Assembly (NCBI RefSeq): GCF_018861295.1
Contig: NZ_JAHLDM010000011.1
Span: 62,001-126,000 of the forward strand
Direction: 5' to 3'
Source: Clostridium_AD estertheticum_D
GTDB lineage: Bacteria > Bacillota > Clostridia > Clostridiales > Clostridiaceae
DNA: 64,000 nucleotides
Below are positions 7,383 to 15,601 of the stretch, in pieces. Position numbers and translations under genes: made by a program. Below the pieces are notes generated by a model that worked only from the letters and a program-made list of their open reading frames with translations, did not search any database and was not told the DNA's origin. The stretch's first letter is position 1, and the number at the start of each line of letters is the position of its first letter.

Positions 7383-8276
7383 ATGAGTATTTTTAAAGGT
7401 TCTGGCGTTGCACTAATCACTCCATTTAATGAAAGAGGAGTTGATTTTAAGAAACTTGAAGAATTAATAGAATGGCACATTACCAGCAAGACAGATGCTA
7501 TTGTAGTATGTGGTACTACTGGTGAAGCTTCTACAATGACTGAACAAGAAAAAAAAGAAACTATAAAATTTGTAGTTGATTTAGTTAATAAGAGGATTCC
7601 AGTAATTGCAGGTACGGGTAGTAACAGCACTGCCGATGCAATAAGTATGAGTAGATGGGCAGAGAAAATAGGAGTAGATGGATTACTTGTAATTACACCT
7701 TACTACAATAAAACTACTCAAAAGGGTTTAATTGAACATTTCAAAGCAATTGCGAATAGTGTAACTTCACCAATCGTTATCTATAATGTTCCTTCAAGAA
7801 CAGGCATGAATATTAATCCAACCACACTTTTAGAATTATGCGTGATACCAAATATTGTAGCAATTAAAGAAGCAAGTGGTAATATAAGTCAGATAGCTCA
7901 AATTAAAGCACTATGCAGGGATAACTTAGATGTATATTCAGGTAACGATGACCAAGTTATACCTATACTTTCCTTAGGCGCTATGGGAGTTATATCTGTT
8001 CTCGCAAATATAATTCCTACAGACATGCATAATATGTGCGAGTTATATTTTAATGGTGAACATGAAAAAGCTTTAGAAATTCAACTTGGGTACCTTCCTC
8101 TTAACAACGCAGTATTTATAGAAACTAATCCTATCCCTGTGAAAACGGCTATGAATCTTATGGGAATGGGTGTTGGGTCTTTAAGACTACCTTTATGTGA
8201 AATGTACGAAAATAATTTAGAATTTTTAAAAAAAGAATTAAAATCATATAATATCCCTTTAAAGGAGGAAAACTAA
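7383..8276 (+). CDS. dapA: 4-hydroxy-tetrahydrodipicolinate synthase
   Basis: 297 aa TIM-barrel enzyme condensing pyruvate with aspartate semialdehyde, the first committed step to lysine, diaminopimelate and spore dipicolinate. Visible motifs: VCGTTGEASTM, the catalytic tyrosine in IVIYNVPSRTG, and the Schiff-base lysine in VAIKEASGN (about residue 161). GAGGAGG precedes the ATG. The stop codon overlaps the dapB ATG (TAATG), so the two are translationally coupled. Confidence 0.96.
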   Translation: MSIFKGSGVALITPFNERGVDFKKLEELIEWHITSKTDAIVVCGTTGEASTMTEQEKKETIKFVVDLVNKRIPVIAGTGSNSTADAISMSRWAEKIGVDGLLVITPYYNKTTQKGLIEHFKAIANSVTSPIVIYNVPSRTGMNINPTTLLELCVIPNIVAIKEASGNISQIAQIKALCRDNLDVYSGNDDQVIPILSLGAMGVISVLANIIPTDMHNMCELYFNGEHEKALEIQLGYLPLNNAVFIETNPIPVKTAMNLMGMGVGSLRLPLCEMYENNLEFLKKELKSYNIPLKEEN

Positions 8277-9031
8277 TGATAAAAATGCTTCTAAACGGTT
8301 GCAATGGAAAAATGGGAAAGGTTATTTCTCAAATGGCTAAAGATTCTGCAACAATATCAATTGTTGCGGGTGTTGATAGAGATTCATCTAATTTAGACTA
8401 CCCATGTTATGACAGTATATTAAAATGTAAAGTTGATGTAGATGTAATTCTAGATTTTTCAAGACCGGATGCTTTAGATAGTTTGTGCACGTATTCTAAA
8501 GAAAAAAATATTCCTATTGTATTTTGTACTACTGGATTCTCTCCTGAACAATTGTTAAGGATTGATTCTCTAAGTAAAGAAATCCCAGTATTTCATTCTG
8601 CAAATATGTCTATAGGAATAAATATCGTTAATAATTTACTCAAGAATATTAGTAAAATGCTTTATAAAGATTTTGATATTGAAATAATAGAAAAACACCA
8701 TAACCAGAAAGTTGATGCACCAAGTGGTACTGCTCTACTTCTTGCAAATACTATTAAGGATTCTATAAACGATGACATGTTCTTCGTTAAAGGAAGAGAT
8801 GGCTCAAGCAAAAGACAACCTAAAGAAATAGGCATTCATGCTATTCGTGGTGGAAACATTATAGGTGATCATGAAGTTATATTTGCAGGAAAAGGCGAAT
8901 GTATTGAAATCAAGCATACTGCCATATCAAGAGATGTTTTCGCTATAGGTTCACTTAAAGCATGTGAATTTATATATGGAAAAGATAAAGGTCTATACAA
9001 CATGGATGATGTAGTTAATATGTCCCTATAG
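8276..9031 (+). CDS. dapB: 4-hydroxy-tetrahydrodipicolinate reductase
   Basis: 251 aa NAD(P)H-dependent reductase for the second step of the DAP/lysine branch. The nucleotide-binding loop is at the N terminus (LNGCNGKMGK) and the substrate-binding signature is complete in EKHHNQKVDAPSGTA (about residues 139-153). The central dimerisation and substrate region ends with HTAISRDVFAIGSL. Start overlaps the end of dapA by one base. A bidirectional terminator follows. Confidence 0.96.
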   Translation: MIKMLLNGCNGKMGKVISQMAKDSATISIVAGVDRDSSNLDYPCYDSILKCKVDVDVILDFSRPDALDSLCTYSKEKNIPIVFCTTGFSPEQLLRIDSLSKEIPVFHSANMSIGINIVNNLLKNISKMLYKDFDIEIIEKHHNQKVDAPSGTALLLANTIKDSINDDMFFVKGRDGSSKRQPKEIGIHAIRGGNIIGDHEVIFAGKGECIEIKHTAISRDVFAIGSLKACEFIYGKDKGLYNMDDVVNMSL

Positions 9032-9042
9032 TCCTTAATAAA

Positions 9043-9086
9043 TAAAGCCTTGGAGCGGATATTTATCTGCTCCAAGGCTTTATTTA
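9043..9086. terminator. Bidirectional terminator after dapB
   Basis: AAATAAAGCCTTGGAGC and GCTCCAAGGCTTTATTT form a 17-bp stem with A- and T-rich flanks, between dapB (plus) and the convergent aminotransferase (minus). Confidence 0.8.
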
Positions 9087-9155
9087 ATTTCTTAATCAAC
9101 TTTCACGTTTCAAACTCTTATTTCAAATCATGCAGGAGAAAGTTCATACGAATCC
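9083..9155 (-). repeat. Dispersed repeat of about 70 bp, copy 2
   Basis: Minus-strand counterpart of the element at 2681-2747: the blocks GAACTTTCTCCTGCA, AAATAAGAG and AAACGTGAAA occur in the same order with near-identical spacing. It lies between convergent dapB and the aminotransferase gene. No open reading frame. Confidence 0.6.
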
Positions 9156-9175
9156 AAAACTTATTTTCAAAAAAA

Positions 9176-10327
9176 TCACTGTGATAACGTTGCGATCCAT
9201 TTTTCCATTCTATCTAAAGCCTCTTTTAACACCTCTAAACTATAAGAATATGAAATTCTTATAAACCCCTCTCCTCCTGTACCAAAAGCTGAACCAGGCA
9301 CAACAGCAACCTTCCCTTCATATAACAATCTATTGCAAAATTCTTCACTACTCATAGAAAATCTGGTTATAGATGGAAATATATAAAAGGCTCCTCTAGG
9401 AAGCGTTATATCCATCCCCATTTGCTTTAACCTTTTATATACATATTCTTTTCGTTTTTCAAACTCTAATTTCATATTATCCACATCATGTTTGCAAGAA
9501 AGTAGTCCTTCATATGCGCCCCATTGAGATATTGAGGTGGCACATGAAACATTATACTGATGTACTTTCATTATATTATCCATAATATATTTACTTGCAC
9601 AAACATAGCCTACGCGAAGCCCAGTCATTGAAAACATCTTAGAAAATCCACCTACTAAAATTACCTTATTTCTTAATTCATCAATTTGAGCTAAAGAATA
9701 GTATTCTTCATAACATAATGAACTATACATTTCGTCACTTATTATGTAAATATCCTTTTCTTTTAAAATTTTAACAAGTTTATCTCGCTCGAAACGTGAT
9801 AATATTGCTCCAGTCGGGTTCGATGGATGAGACATAACTAAAAGCTTAGGATTTTCCTCCTCAATAAGTTTAGTTAGTAAATCAAAATTAATGGTAAAAT
9901 CTTTATTCAGATTATAATTAATTACTTCTCCACCAAAAATTTTAACACAACTCTCATAGGCCGGGTAAGCTGGAGTAGGCACTAAAACCTTATCGCCAGC
10001 ATTTAAAAACGCCGCAAATATACATAGAAGCGCTTCACTTCCACCTACAGTTACCGTTATCTCATCAGCTAAATAGTTAATATCCATTTCTTTTAATAAA
10101 TTTGAAATTTCATTTCGAAGTTCTGGAATACCCGCATTAGTTGTGTATACGGTTTTATTATCGTCTATAGCTTTAATCATGGCATTTTTAATGTTTTTAG
10201 GTACCGGAAAGTCAGGTTGCCCAAGTGTAAGTGAAATGGCTCCCTGTACTTTTGTAACCTTGTTGGAAAATTTTCTAATTCCAGAGATTTCTACTCTATT
10301 TACGTTGTTTGAAAATAAATTATTCAT
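9176..10327 (-). CDS. patA: PLP aminotransferase, probable N-acetyl-DAP aminotransferase
   Basis: 383 aa fold-type I (class I/II) aminotransferase. The PLP lysine sits in GGFSKMFSMTGLRVGY; the substrate-recognition arginine is in GEGFIRISYS near the C terminus; VMSHPSNPTGAIL is the conserved NPTG block. Between dapB and divergent dapD, it most likely converts N-acetyl-2-amino-6-oxopimelate to N-acetyl-L,L-diaminopimelate in the acetylase pathway, although sequence alone cannot exclude an aspartate or aromatic substrate. I chose the ATG at 10327, preceded by AAAAGGATGATATA; the in-frame ATG nine codons upstream has no ribosome site. Confidence 0.8.
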   Translation of the reverse strand: MNNLFSNNVNRVEISGIRKFSNKVTKVQGAISLTLGQPDFPVPKNIKNAMIKAIDDNKTVYTTNAGIPELRNEISNLLKEMDINYLADEITVTVGGSEALLCIFAAFLNAGDKVLVPTPAYPAYESCVKIFGGEVINYNLNKDFTINFDLLTKLIEEENPKLLVMSHPSNPTGAILSRFERDKLVKILKEKDIYIISDEMYSSLCYEEYYSLAQIDELRNKVILVGGFSKMFSMTGLRVGYVCASKYIMDNIMKVHQYNVSCATSISQWGAYEGLLSCKHDVDNMKLEFEKRKEYVYKRLKQMGMDITLPRGAFYIFPSITRFSMSSEEFCNRLLYEGKVAVVPGSAFGTGGEGFIRISYSYSLEVLKEALDRMEKWIATLSQ

Positions 10328-10443
10328 TATATCATCCTTTTCTAGTGTTTGCATTATAAGTATTTTACTATATAATAGAATAAAAATCAGTATTTTTTTA
10401 ATTATTCTGATATATTGATAACATTTTGTTTATTTAATGTAGA

Positions 10444-10477
10444 TTTTGTTATATCATTTACATTATGTATAACAAAA
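10444..10477. promoter_or_regulatory. Inverted repeat between patA and dapD
   Basis: TTTTGTTATA and TATAACAAAA are perfect 10-bp arms separated by 14 bases, in the divergent intergenic region. Its position upstream of both genes fits an operator better than a terminator. The regulator is unknown. Confidence 0.5.
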
Positions 10478-10535
10478 TAAAATGCATAAAAAAAATAATT
10501 TGGCTAAATACTTATAATACGAAAGGAGAGTTACT

Positions 10536-11249
10536 ATGATGAATTATGATTTAACAGACCCTTATGAAATTGCAAGATACATAAAAGAAGCTAAGAAGGC
10601 TACCCCAATTAAACTTTATGTTGATGGGGATTTATCACAATGTGAGTTTGGAAATATAGAAAACTTTGGTAGTGAAGATTTCTATATACTTTTTGGAGAA
10701 AGTGAAGAGGTGTCAGACTTTCTAATAAAGTATAAAAACAGGATCAAAAAATCCAAACTAGAACAAGACAGACGAAACTCTGCCATTCCTTTGATAGACC
10801 TTAAAAATATAGATGCAAGAATTGAACCAGGTGCAATTATCCGTGATAAGGTTACTATAGGTAAAAATGCTGTTATTATGATGGGCGCTGTAATTAATAT
10901 AGGTGCTGAAATTGGTGATGAAACTATGGTAGATATGAATGCTGTGGTTGGTGCACGTGGAAAACTAGGTAAAAGAGTTCATTTAGGAGCAGGTGCAGTA
11001 GTCGCAGGAGTCCTTGAGCCACCAAGCAAAAGTCCTTGTGAAATCGGAGACAATGTTTTAATTGGAGCAAATTCCGTAATACTCGAAGGAGTAAAAATTG
11101 GTAAAAACTCTATAGTTGCAGCTGGATCCGTAGTTGTAAATGATGTCCCTGAAAATGTTGTAGTTGCTGGAACTCCAGCGAAAATAATAAAAAATGTAGA
11201 TAGTAAAACTAAAGACAAAACTAAATTACTTGATGATCTACGTAAGTAA
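10536..11249 (+). CDS. dapD: Tetrahydrodipicolinate N-acetyltransferase
   Basis: 237 aa (235 aa from the second ATG, which is better spaced from AAAGGAGAGTTACT). It acetylates tetrahydrodipicolinate with acetyl-CoA, opening the acetylase route to diaminopimelate. The N-terminal helical domain (LTDPYEIARYIKEAKKATP) is followed by left-handed beta-helix hexapeptide repeats (about residues 90-215: IEPGAIIRDKVTIGKNAVI and onward) with the LEPPSKSPCEIGDNVLIG loop. Also called dapH. With patA, dapA and dapB it covers four successive pathway steps in 4 kb. Confidence 0.94.
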   Translation: MMNYDLTDPYEIARYIKEAKKATPIKLYVDGDLSQCEFGNIENFGSEDFYILFGESEEVSDFLIKYKNRIKKSKLEQDRRNSAIPLIDLKNIDARIEPGAIIRDKVTIGKNAVIMMGAVINIGAEIGDETMVDMNAVVGARGKLGKRVHLGAGAVVAGVLEPPSKSPCEIGDNVLIGANSVILEGVKIGKNSIVAAGSVVVNDVPENVVVAGTPAKIIKNVDSKTKDKTKLLDDLRK

Positions 11250-11254
11250 TTAAC

Positions 11255-11444
11255 AAGAGCATATGTTACTTTAATTGCGTTTCATTTCGCTAAGTAATTC
11301 TAGACTAATTTTAATTAATGATACTAAAAAGTACAAACTCGCTATCGCTCAAACATGTACTTTTCTTAACGCACTCTTCATTAAAATTACTTTGAATTAC
11401 TAAAGCTTGTTCAAATGCAATTTACGTAATATATGCTCTTTTTT
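11255..11444 (+). repeat. Large palindromic element, copy 1 (family P)
   Basis: About 190 bp that folds back on itself along its whole length: AGAGCATATGTTAC at one end pairs with GTAATATATGCTCT at the other. Intermediate blocks (AAGTAATTCTAGACTAATTTTAAT with its counterpart) also pair. The centre is a hairpin AAAAGTAC/GTACTTTT enclosing the loop AAACTCGCTATCGCTCAAAC. Begins six bases after the dapD stop and ends in a T run, so it may also terminate dapD. Relatives: 11690-11790 and 55424-55607. Confidence 0.7.
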
Positions 11445-11675
11445 ACTAACTATACTTATTAAATATAATCATCATATAGTATAAGTTCTTTTTACCTGTA
11501 AGTGATATAAATACTAAGAAGTTCAAACATGTACTTTTCTTAATGCACTCTTCATTAAAATTATTTTGAATTACTAAAGCTTGTTCAAATGCAATTTACG
11601 TAATATATGCTCTTTTTTACTAACTGTACTTATTAAATATAATCATCATATAGTATAAGTTCTTTTTACATGTAA
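11349..11675 (+). repeat. Tandem duplication, 174-bp period
   Basis: 11349-11501 and 11523-11675 are 153-base copies differing at only about four positions (for example AACGC/AATGC and ACTATA/ACTGTA). Each contains the right half of the palindromic element plus a downstream TATAGTATAAGTTCTTTTTAC segment. The second copy lacks the left arm and so cannot form the full fold. Confidence 0.85.
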
Positions 11676-11689
11676 TGAATGGAAGATAC

Positions 11690-11790
11690 TAAACAGTACA
11701 AACTCACACGTATTCAAGCGTGTACCGTTTTTAACGTATCTTACAATAAATTCAGTAAAGGATTACTAAAGCTAAAGCTGTATTCTATAT
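11690..11790 (+). repeat. Palindromic element, diverged partial copy 3
   Basis: Carries the same central design with different letters: a GTAC stem, the loop start AAACTCACACGTATTCAAG, then GTAC, a T run and TTAACGTATCTTACAATAAA, followed by GGATTACTAAAGCT, matching the right arm of copy 1. It runs into the 3' end of the SSB-like gene on the other strand. Confidence 0.55.
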
Positions 11791-12477
11791 AACGTCTAAA
11801 ACTTCAAAGCTCTGCTCTTCTTCTACTATATTATTTGATCCTACTATACTTTCACCATCTTTGTTAACTTTCTCCATTTTGGATATAGATACCTCATATG
11901 CTACCTTTTTTATAACTTCATCATCTGATAATTTCTTTTGATATTCTCTACTTTGAAGTCTTCCCCAAATTCTTATATTATCTCCTACTTCAAGACTTTT
12001 ACAGAATCTAGAATTTCTTCCCCAAGCAATTGTAGGGATATAATCGGATTTATTATACAATCTATTGACTGCTAAAAGCATGTCAGCAATTTCTCTTCCA
12101 AAAGGAGTAGTTCTATATACTGGATTTTTGCAGATATATCCATCTAAGAATATTTGATTTGGATTTTTACTACGTTCTTCACATATTCTAATATCTCTAG
12201 CAAATACTGTTAATATTAATCTATTAGATCCATTAACAAATTTATTATAAGATCTAAGTTGACCTTCAACTATGAATTCATTTCCTATCTTAATATCAAT
12301 TCCTGCTATTAGTCTTTCAGAAATTGTTATTGTTAAGATATCAGTTGTTTCGCTAAGTCTCCATACTTCAAAATCAAATACGTAAAACCCCTCACCATAC
12401 ATTTCATGACTAAATTTTAGTTCAGATACTACCTTTCCTTCTAAATAAATCTTATTGTTTAACATAACATTATCCAT
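11785..12477 (-). CDS. Single-stranded DNA-binding-like protein with two OB folds
   Basis: 230 aa, with two successive OB-fold segments: about residues 8-105 (NKIYLEGKVV ... FARDIRI) and about 115-205 (NQIFLDGYICKNPVYRTTPFGREIADMLLAVNR ... YEVSISKME). The second resembles the SSB/PriB OB fold (GREIADMLLAVNR). This duplicated, SSB-related architecture occurs in clostridia separately from the housekeeping SSB of the rpsF-rpsR region. The acidic tail (VEEEQSFEVLDVI) lacks the classic DDDIPF end. Likely binds single-stranded DNA; partners unknown. The ATG at 12477 is better spaced from AGAGGG than the one at 12480. Confidence 0.75.
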   Translation of the reverse strand: MDNVMLNNKIYLEGKVVSELKFSHEMYGEGFYVFDFEVWRLSETTDILTITISERLIAGIDIKIGNEFIVEGQLRSYNKFVNGSNRLILTVFARDIRICEERSKNPNQIFLDGYICKNPVYRTTPFGREIADMLLAVNRLYNKSDYIPTIAWGRNSRFCKSLEVGDNIRIWGRLQSREYQKKLSDDEVIKKVAYEVSISKMEKVNKDGESIVGSNNIVEEEQSFEVLDVI

Positions 12478-12659
12478 CATAATCCCTCTTTCCCCTTAGT
12501 TTTTTTTATTAGACTTTCCTTAGAATATAAGTATTCATTTTTCTGATGTAATATACCTAATAGTTAAATAATTTTTTTACATTTATTTTTCCATAATTAA
12601 TATTAATTGGTATTCCCATTATAATACAAATGCACATTGAATTTCAATACATTTATATT

Positions 12660-13409
12660 TTATTTTTGTATTTGTTTTCCCGCTGCATCTATATAATAAT
12701 TTTTTTTGTATATAAGGTCCGATACTTTCACAAATGTGTATCCTTGATCATTCAAATATTGTAAAATTTTAGATAGATTTTGAGGTGTATATTTTGCATT
12801 ATTGTGAAATAAAAGTATAGAACCTGGCTTGGCATTTTTTATTATTCTATTATACTCAATTTCTGCGCCTTGTTCTTTCCAATCAATACTGTCTACGTTC
12901 CATTGAATACAATAATGATTCGTAGCTTCTACAGTTTCAACGACTAAGTTATTATATTCCCCTGATGGGCACCTAAAAAGTGTTGTTCCCTTTCCTGTTA
13001 TATCCATTATTTTAGCATCTGTCGTATCTATTTCTTTAATTATTTCTTCTTTAGATATTGTAGTCATCATAGGATGCTTATTAGAATGATTGCCTATTTC
13101 ATGCCCTTTCTCATACATTATTTTTAACTTATCTGGATACTGATCTACCCATGCTCCCACTACAAAAAATGTTGCTTTAGCATTATATTTATCTAATATC
13201 TTTAATATCTCATCTGTTTTGTCATCACCCCAACTTGCATCAAATGAAATTGCAATTTTTTTATCCTTAGTATCTACGTTGTAAATTGGTAATTTACGCT
13301 GTGCTCCTGCAAATGCACCATTAGTTTTAAAATTATAAATTCCTATAACCGTAGAAACTCCGATGAAAATCATACAAAATATTACTAATTTTTTTTTTAT
13401 GTAACTCAT
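12660..13409 (-). CDS. pdaB: Polysaccharide deacetylase, PdaB-like
   Basis: 249 aa exported NodB-family deacetylase. One N-terminal membrane anchor (about residues 7-25), then NodB motifs: ISFDASWGDD (first motif, with the catalytic and metal-binding aspartates spread as in PdaB), HSNKHP (metal-binding His pair), RCPSGEYN, DSIDWK and LLFHNN. In B. subtilis PdaB is needed to maintain spores late in sporulation; the FDASWG variant of motif 1 is typical of this subfamily. Single gene. The substrate, peptidoglycan or another N-acetylated glycan, is inferred from the family. Confidence 0.85.
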   Translation of the reverse strand: MSYIKKKLVIFCMIFIGVSTVIGIYNFKTNGAFAGAQRKLPIYNVDTKDKKIAISFDASWGDDKTDEILKILDKYNAKATFFVVGAWVDQYPDKLKIMYEKGHEIGNHSNKHPMMTTISKEEIIKEIDTTDAKIMDITGKGTTLFRCPSGEYNNLVVETVEATNHYCIQWNVDSIDWKEQGAEIEYNRIIKNAKPGSILLFHNNAKYTPQNLSKILQYLNDQGYTFVKVSDLIYKKNYYIDAAGKQIQK

Positions 13410-13529
13410 ACCATCCTATTCTCCCCTTCTACCTTATACTTTAAATTTATATTCTAAAACTCAATAAATATGTATAATTTAACTTACTAATTTGTATTTT
13501 ATAAAAATTTAAATAAAACATAAAAATTA

Positions 13530-13557
13530 ATAGCACCGAATTATTTCAGTGCTTTTT
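13530..13557. terminator. Weak terminator-like hairpin
   Basis: AGCAC and GTGCT (with a TGAA-type extension) surround an AT-rich loop and are followed by TTTTTATG on the plus strand. It lies between the divergent pdaB and DUF4364 genes, so a leader hairpin is as likely as a terminator. Confidence 0.35.
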
Positions 13558-13643
13558 ATGTTATACTGTTTATAGTTAAATTTTACATAAAAAAGACAAT
13601 TCACTAATGTTTTTGATTAGGCTATTTACAAGGAGGGACAGAT

Positions 13644-14171
13644 ATGTTTGAAGATGCTTTAGAATTAGCTGAAAATAAGCTTCTTTTACTTTATATATTT
13701 TATAAAATAAAGCTCCCTATTTCCAATATCCAAATAACACAAATAATTTTAGAAAATAATTTTATAAATTATTTTACTCTGCAACAATATATTACAGAAC
13801 TTATTGCGTCTAACCTGATTAAGCATACTGAGCAAAAGGGTAAACATAGATTGGTCATTTCACAAAAGGGTGATAATGTCCTATCCTTATTTAAAGAAAG
13901 AATTTCTGAAAAAAAGATTGAGCTTATCGATAATTATTTAAAAGCTCATATTGAAAACATCAAGAAAGAATTAACAGTTAGTGCTGATTATACAATAGAA
14001 AACAATAACAACTATTTAGTTAACCTAATTGCTTCTGAAGATAGTTTTACACTTATAGATATTAAACTTAGTGTAACCTCAAACAAACAAGCGCAAAATC
14101 TATGCACCAAATGGAGAAAAGAACCCTCTAAACTTTATGCTAAAATAATAAACCTTCTTATAGATGATTAA
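13644..14171 (+). CDS. DUF4364 family protein, probable winged-helix
   Basis: 175 aa. Matches the clostridial DUF4364 family: an N-terminal winged-helix-like half (LAENKLLLLYIFYKIKLPISNIQITQIILE ... YITELIASNLI, then a wing KGKHRLVISQKGDNVL) and a C-terminal alpha/beta half (YLVNLIASEDSFTLIDIKLSV). The layout suggests a DNA-binding regulator, but no experimental role is known to me. AAGGAGGGACAGAT precedes the ATG. It is transcribed alone and converges on the beta-propeller gene. Confidence 0.75.
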   Translation: MFEDALELAENKLLLLYIFYKIKLPISNIQITQIILENNFINYFTLQQYITELIASNLIKHTEQKGKHRLVISQKGDNVLSLFKERISEKKIELIDNYLKAHIENIKKELTVSADYTIENNNNYLVNLIASEDSFTLIDIKLSVTSNKQAQNLCTKWRKEPSKLYAKIINLLIDD

Positions 14172-14177
14172 TCTTCT

Positions 14178-14260
14178 TCGAAGCTTCTAATCTTCGTATC
14201 GAAGCTTTATCTTCTTTCAGAAGCTTTATCTTATTACTGAAGCTTTTTCATCTTATAGAA
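14178..14260 (+). repeat. Short tandem repeats between convergent genes
   Basis: Four imperfect units of 19-21 bases, each starting GAAGCTTT (or GAAGCTTC) and containing ATCTT: starts near 14180, 14201, 14220 and 14239. They fill the gap between DUF4364 and the beta-propeller gene and run into the latter's 3' end. Confidence 0.6.
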
Positions 14261-15134
14261 GTGTCATTCCTGTAGGCTCTGTGCCAATAGAAATGACTTT
14301 TTTATTTTCTGTTATTTTGTCAATTCTAAAAAGCAAATTATTATAATTATCACCTACATACAAATATTTTTCATCTTCAAGTATTCCTCTAGGCATTCCT
14401 CCAACTTCAATTCTTTTTATCTCTTTGTATTTATTTATGTCTAATATACTCACAGTACCATCTCCAAAGTTTGATACATAACAAAATTCCCCATTAAAAT
14501 ACATGTCCACAGGTGAATTCCCAACAGGTATTTTATTTAATACATTACAATTTTTTAATGAAATAATATTAATGCATCCTTTATTGTCCATACCTATATT
14601 ACTCTCACAAACTAAAATATAATTTCCATCTGGAGTAATTACCGCTTTAGTAGGATATGCTCCTACCCTAATTTCTTTAATATTTCCATTCTGAGCACAC
14701 TCTATTAATGTTATGCTGTCACTGTTCATATTTGCTACTATAATAAGGTCCTTTTTTTTGCAAATATAAATACTATGGGGTGAATTACCACAAGGAATTG
14801 CCTCTACAATGTTTTTTTTCTCTAAATCAAAGACTATTATATCATCAGAATCTCCACAGATAACATAAGCCTTATTATCATAAACGGATAAATCATTACA
14901 GTGCATGCCTATAAAATAGCTCTCTATTTCATAATTATAAGTATTAACAATAGAAATACTATTATCATAACTATTAGCTGTTAATATCTTATTTTCATAA
15001 ACATATATACCATGAGGACCAATTCTTTTGAGATTTTGTTTATCCAAATATATTTTTTCTTCTTCTATAAACAAATCTAGGTTAACCTTTGATATGCAAT
15101 CCGATGAAGTACTACATACATACAAGTTTCTCAA
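14253..15134 (-). CDS. YVTN-type beta-propeller protein
   Basis: 293 aa made of about seven repeats of 40 residues with the YVTN/YncE pattern. Examples are GNSPHSIYICKKKDLIIVANMNSDSITLI, GNSPVDMYFNG and GGMPRGILEDE (each split here). Such propellers are binding or scaffolding proteins, often at the cell surface, but here there is no signal peptide, so it is probably cytoplasmic or attached otherwise. I place the start at the TTG at 15134, eight bases after GGAGG; the GTG at 15143 is part of that ribosome site. Ligand unknown. Several cysteines near the N terminus (VCSTSSDC) are unusual for the family. Confidence 0.75.
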   Translation of the reverse strand: MRNLYVCSTSSDCISKVNLDLFIEEEKIYLDKQNLKRIGPHGIYVYENKILTANSYDNSISIVNTYNYEIESYFIGMHCNDLSVYDNKAYVICGDSDDIIVFDLEKKNIVEAIPCGNSPHSIYICKKKDLIIVANMNSDSITLIECAQNGNIKEIRVGAYPTKAVITPDGNYILVCESNIGMDNKGCINIISLKNCNVLNKIPVGNSPVDMYFNGEFCYVSNFGDGTVSILDINKYKEIKRIEVGGMPRGILEDEKYLYVGDNYNNLLFRIDKITENKKVISIGTEPTGMTLL

Positions 15135-15283
15135 ATTCCTCACCTCCTCATAACCATAATATGAAAATAGTTATAATATGCTAACAATGTTTTAATAAAA
15201 ATTAATTTCTTGAAAAGAATACACTTCATAGTATATAATAATTAGTATGATTAATAAATTCTCGAAAGATGGAGGAATAAAAT

Positions 15284-15532
15284 ATGTATAGTTATAAGAC
15301 AAAAGGCGTTTGTTCAAGAAATATAGATTTTGAAATAGTTGATAATAAAATAACTGAAATTGGTTTTACAGGAGGATGTGCAGGTAATTTACTTGGAATT
15401 TCAACCTTAGTAAAAGGGATGGATGTTCAAGAAGCTATAAAAAAACTTAAAGGTATTAAATGTGGAGACAAAAGTACTTCATGTCCTGACCAATTAGCAA
15501 TAGCTCTTGAAGAATTCGTTGCAAATGCTTAA
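15284..15532 (+). CDS. TSCPD domain protein (TIGR03905 type)
   Basis: 82 aa single-domain protein with CSRNIDF near the start, the glycine-rich GFTGGCAGN and the namesake STSCPDQLAIAL near the end. The TSCPD domain is also found at the C terminus of some ribonucleotide reductases, and free-standing copies are common in anaerobes; four cysteines could bind metal. GGAGGAATAAAAT precedes the ATG. A strong terminator follows, so it is a one-gene unit. Function unknown. Confidence 0.85.
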   Translation: MYSYKTKGVCSRNIDFEIVDNKITEIGFTGGCAGNLLGISTLVKGMDVQEAIKKLKGIKCGDKSTSCPDQLAIALEEFVANA

Positions 15533-15550
15533 TTAATATATATATTTAAA

Positions 15551-15595
15551 GACAAGGCTCATATTATTTTACAATATGAGCCTTGTCTCTTTTTT
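15551..15595. terminator. Bidirectional terminator between TSCPD gene and folC
   Basis: A perfect 15-bp stem, GACAAGGCTCATATT with AATATGAGCCTTGTC, followed by CTCTTTTTTT on the plus strand and A-rich sequence on the other side. Confidence 0.85.
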
Positions 15596-15601
15596 TAAAG
15601 T

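Noticed and set aside
11255..11790. CRISPR-like array
   Set aside because: Only two close copies with a 174-base period, palindromic arms and no short constant repeats with unique spacers; no cas genes.
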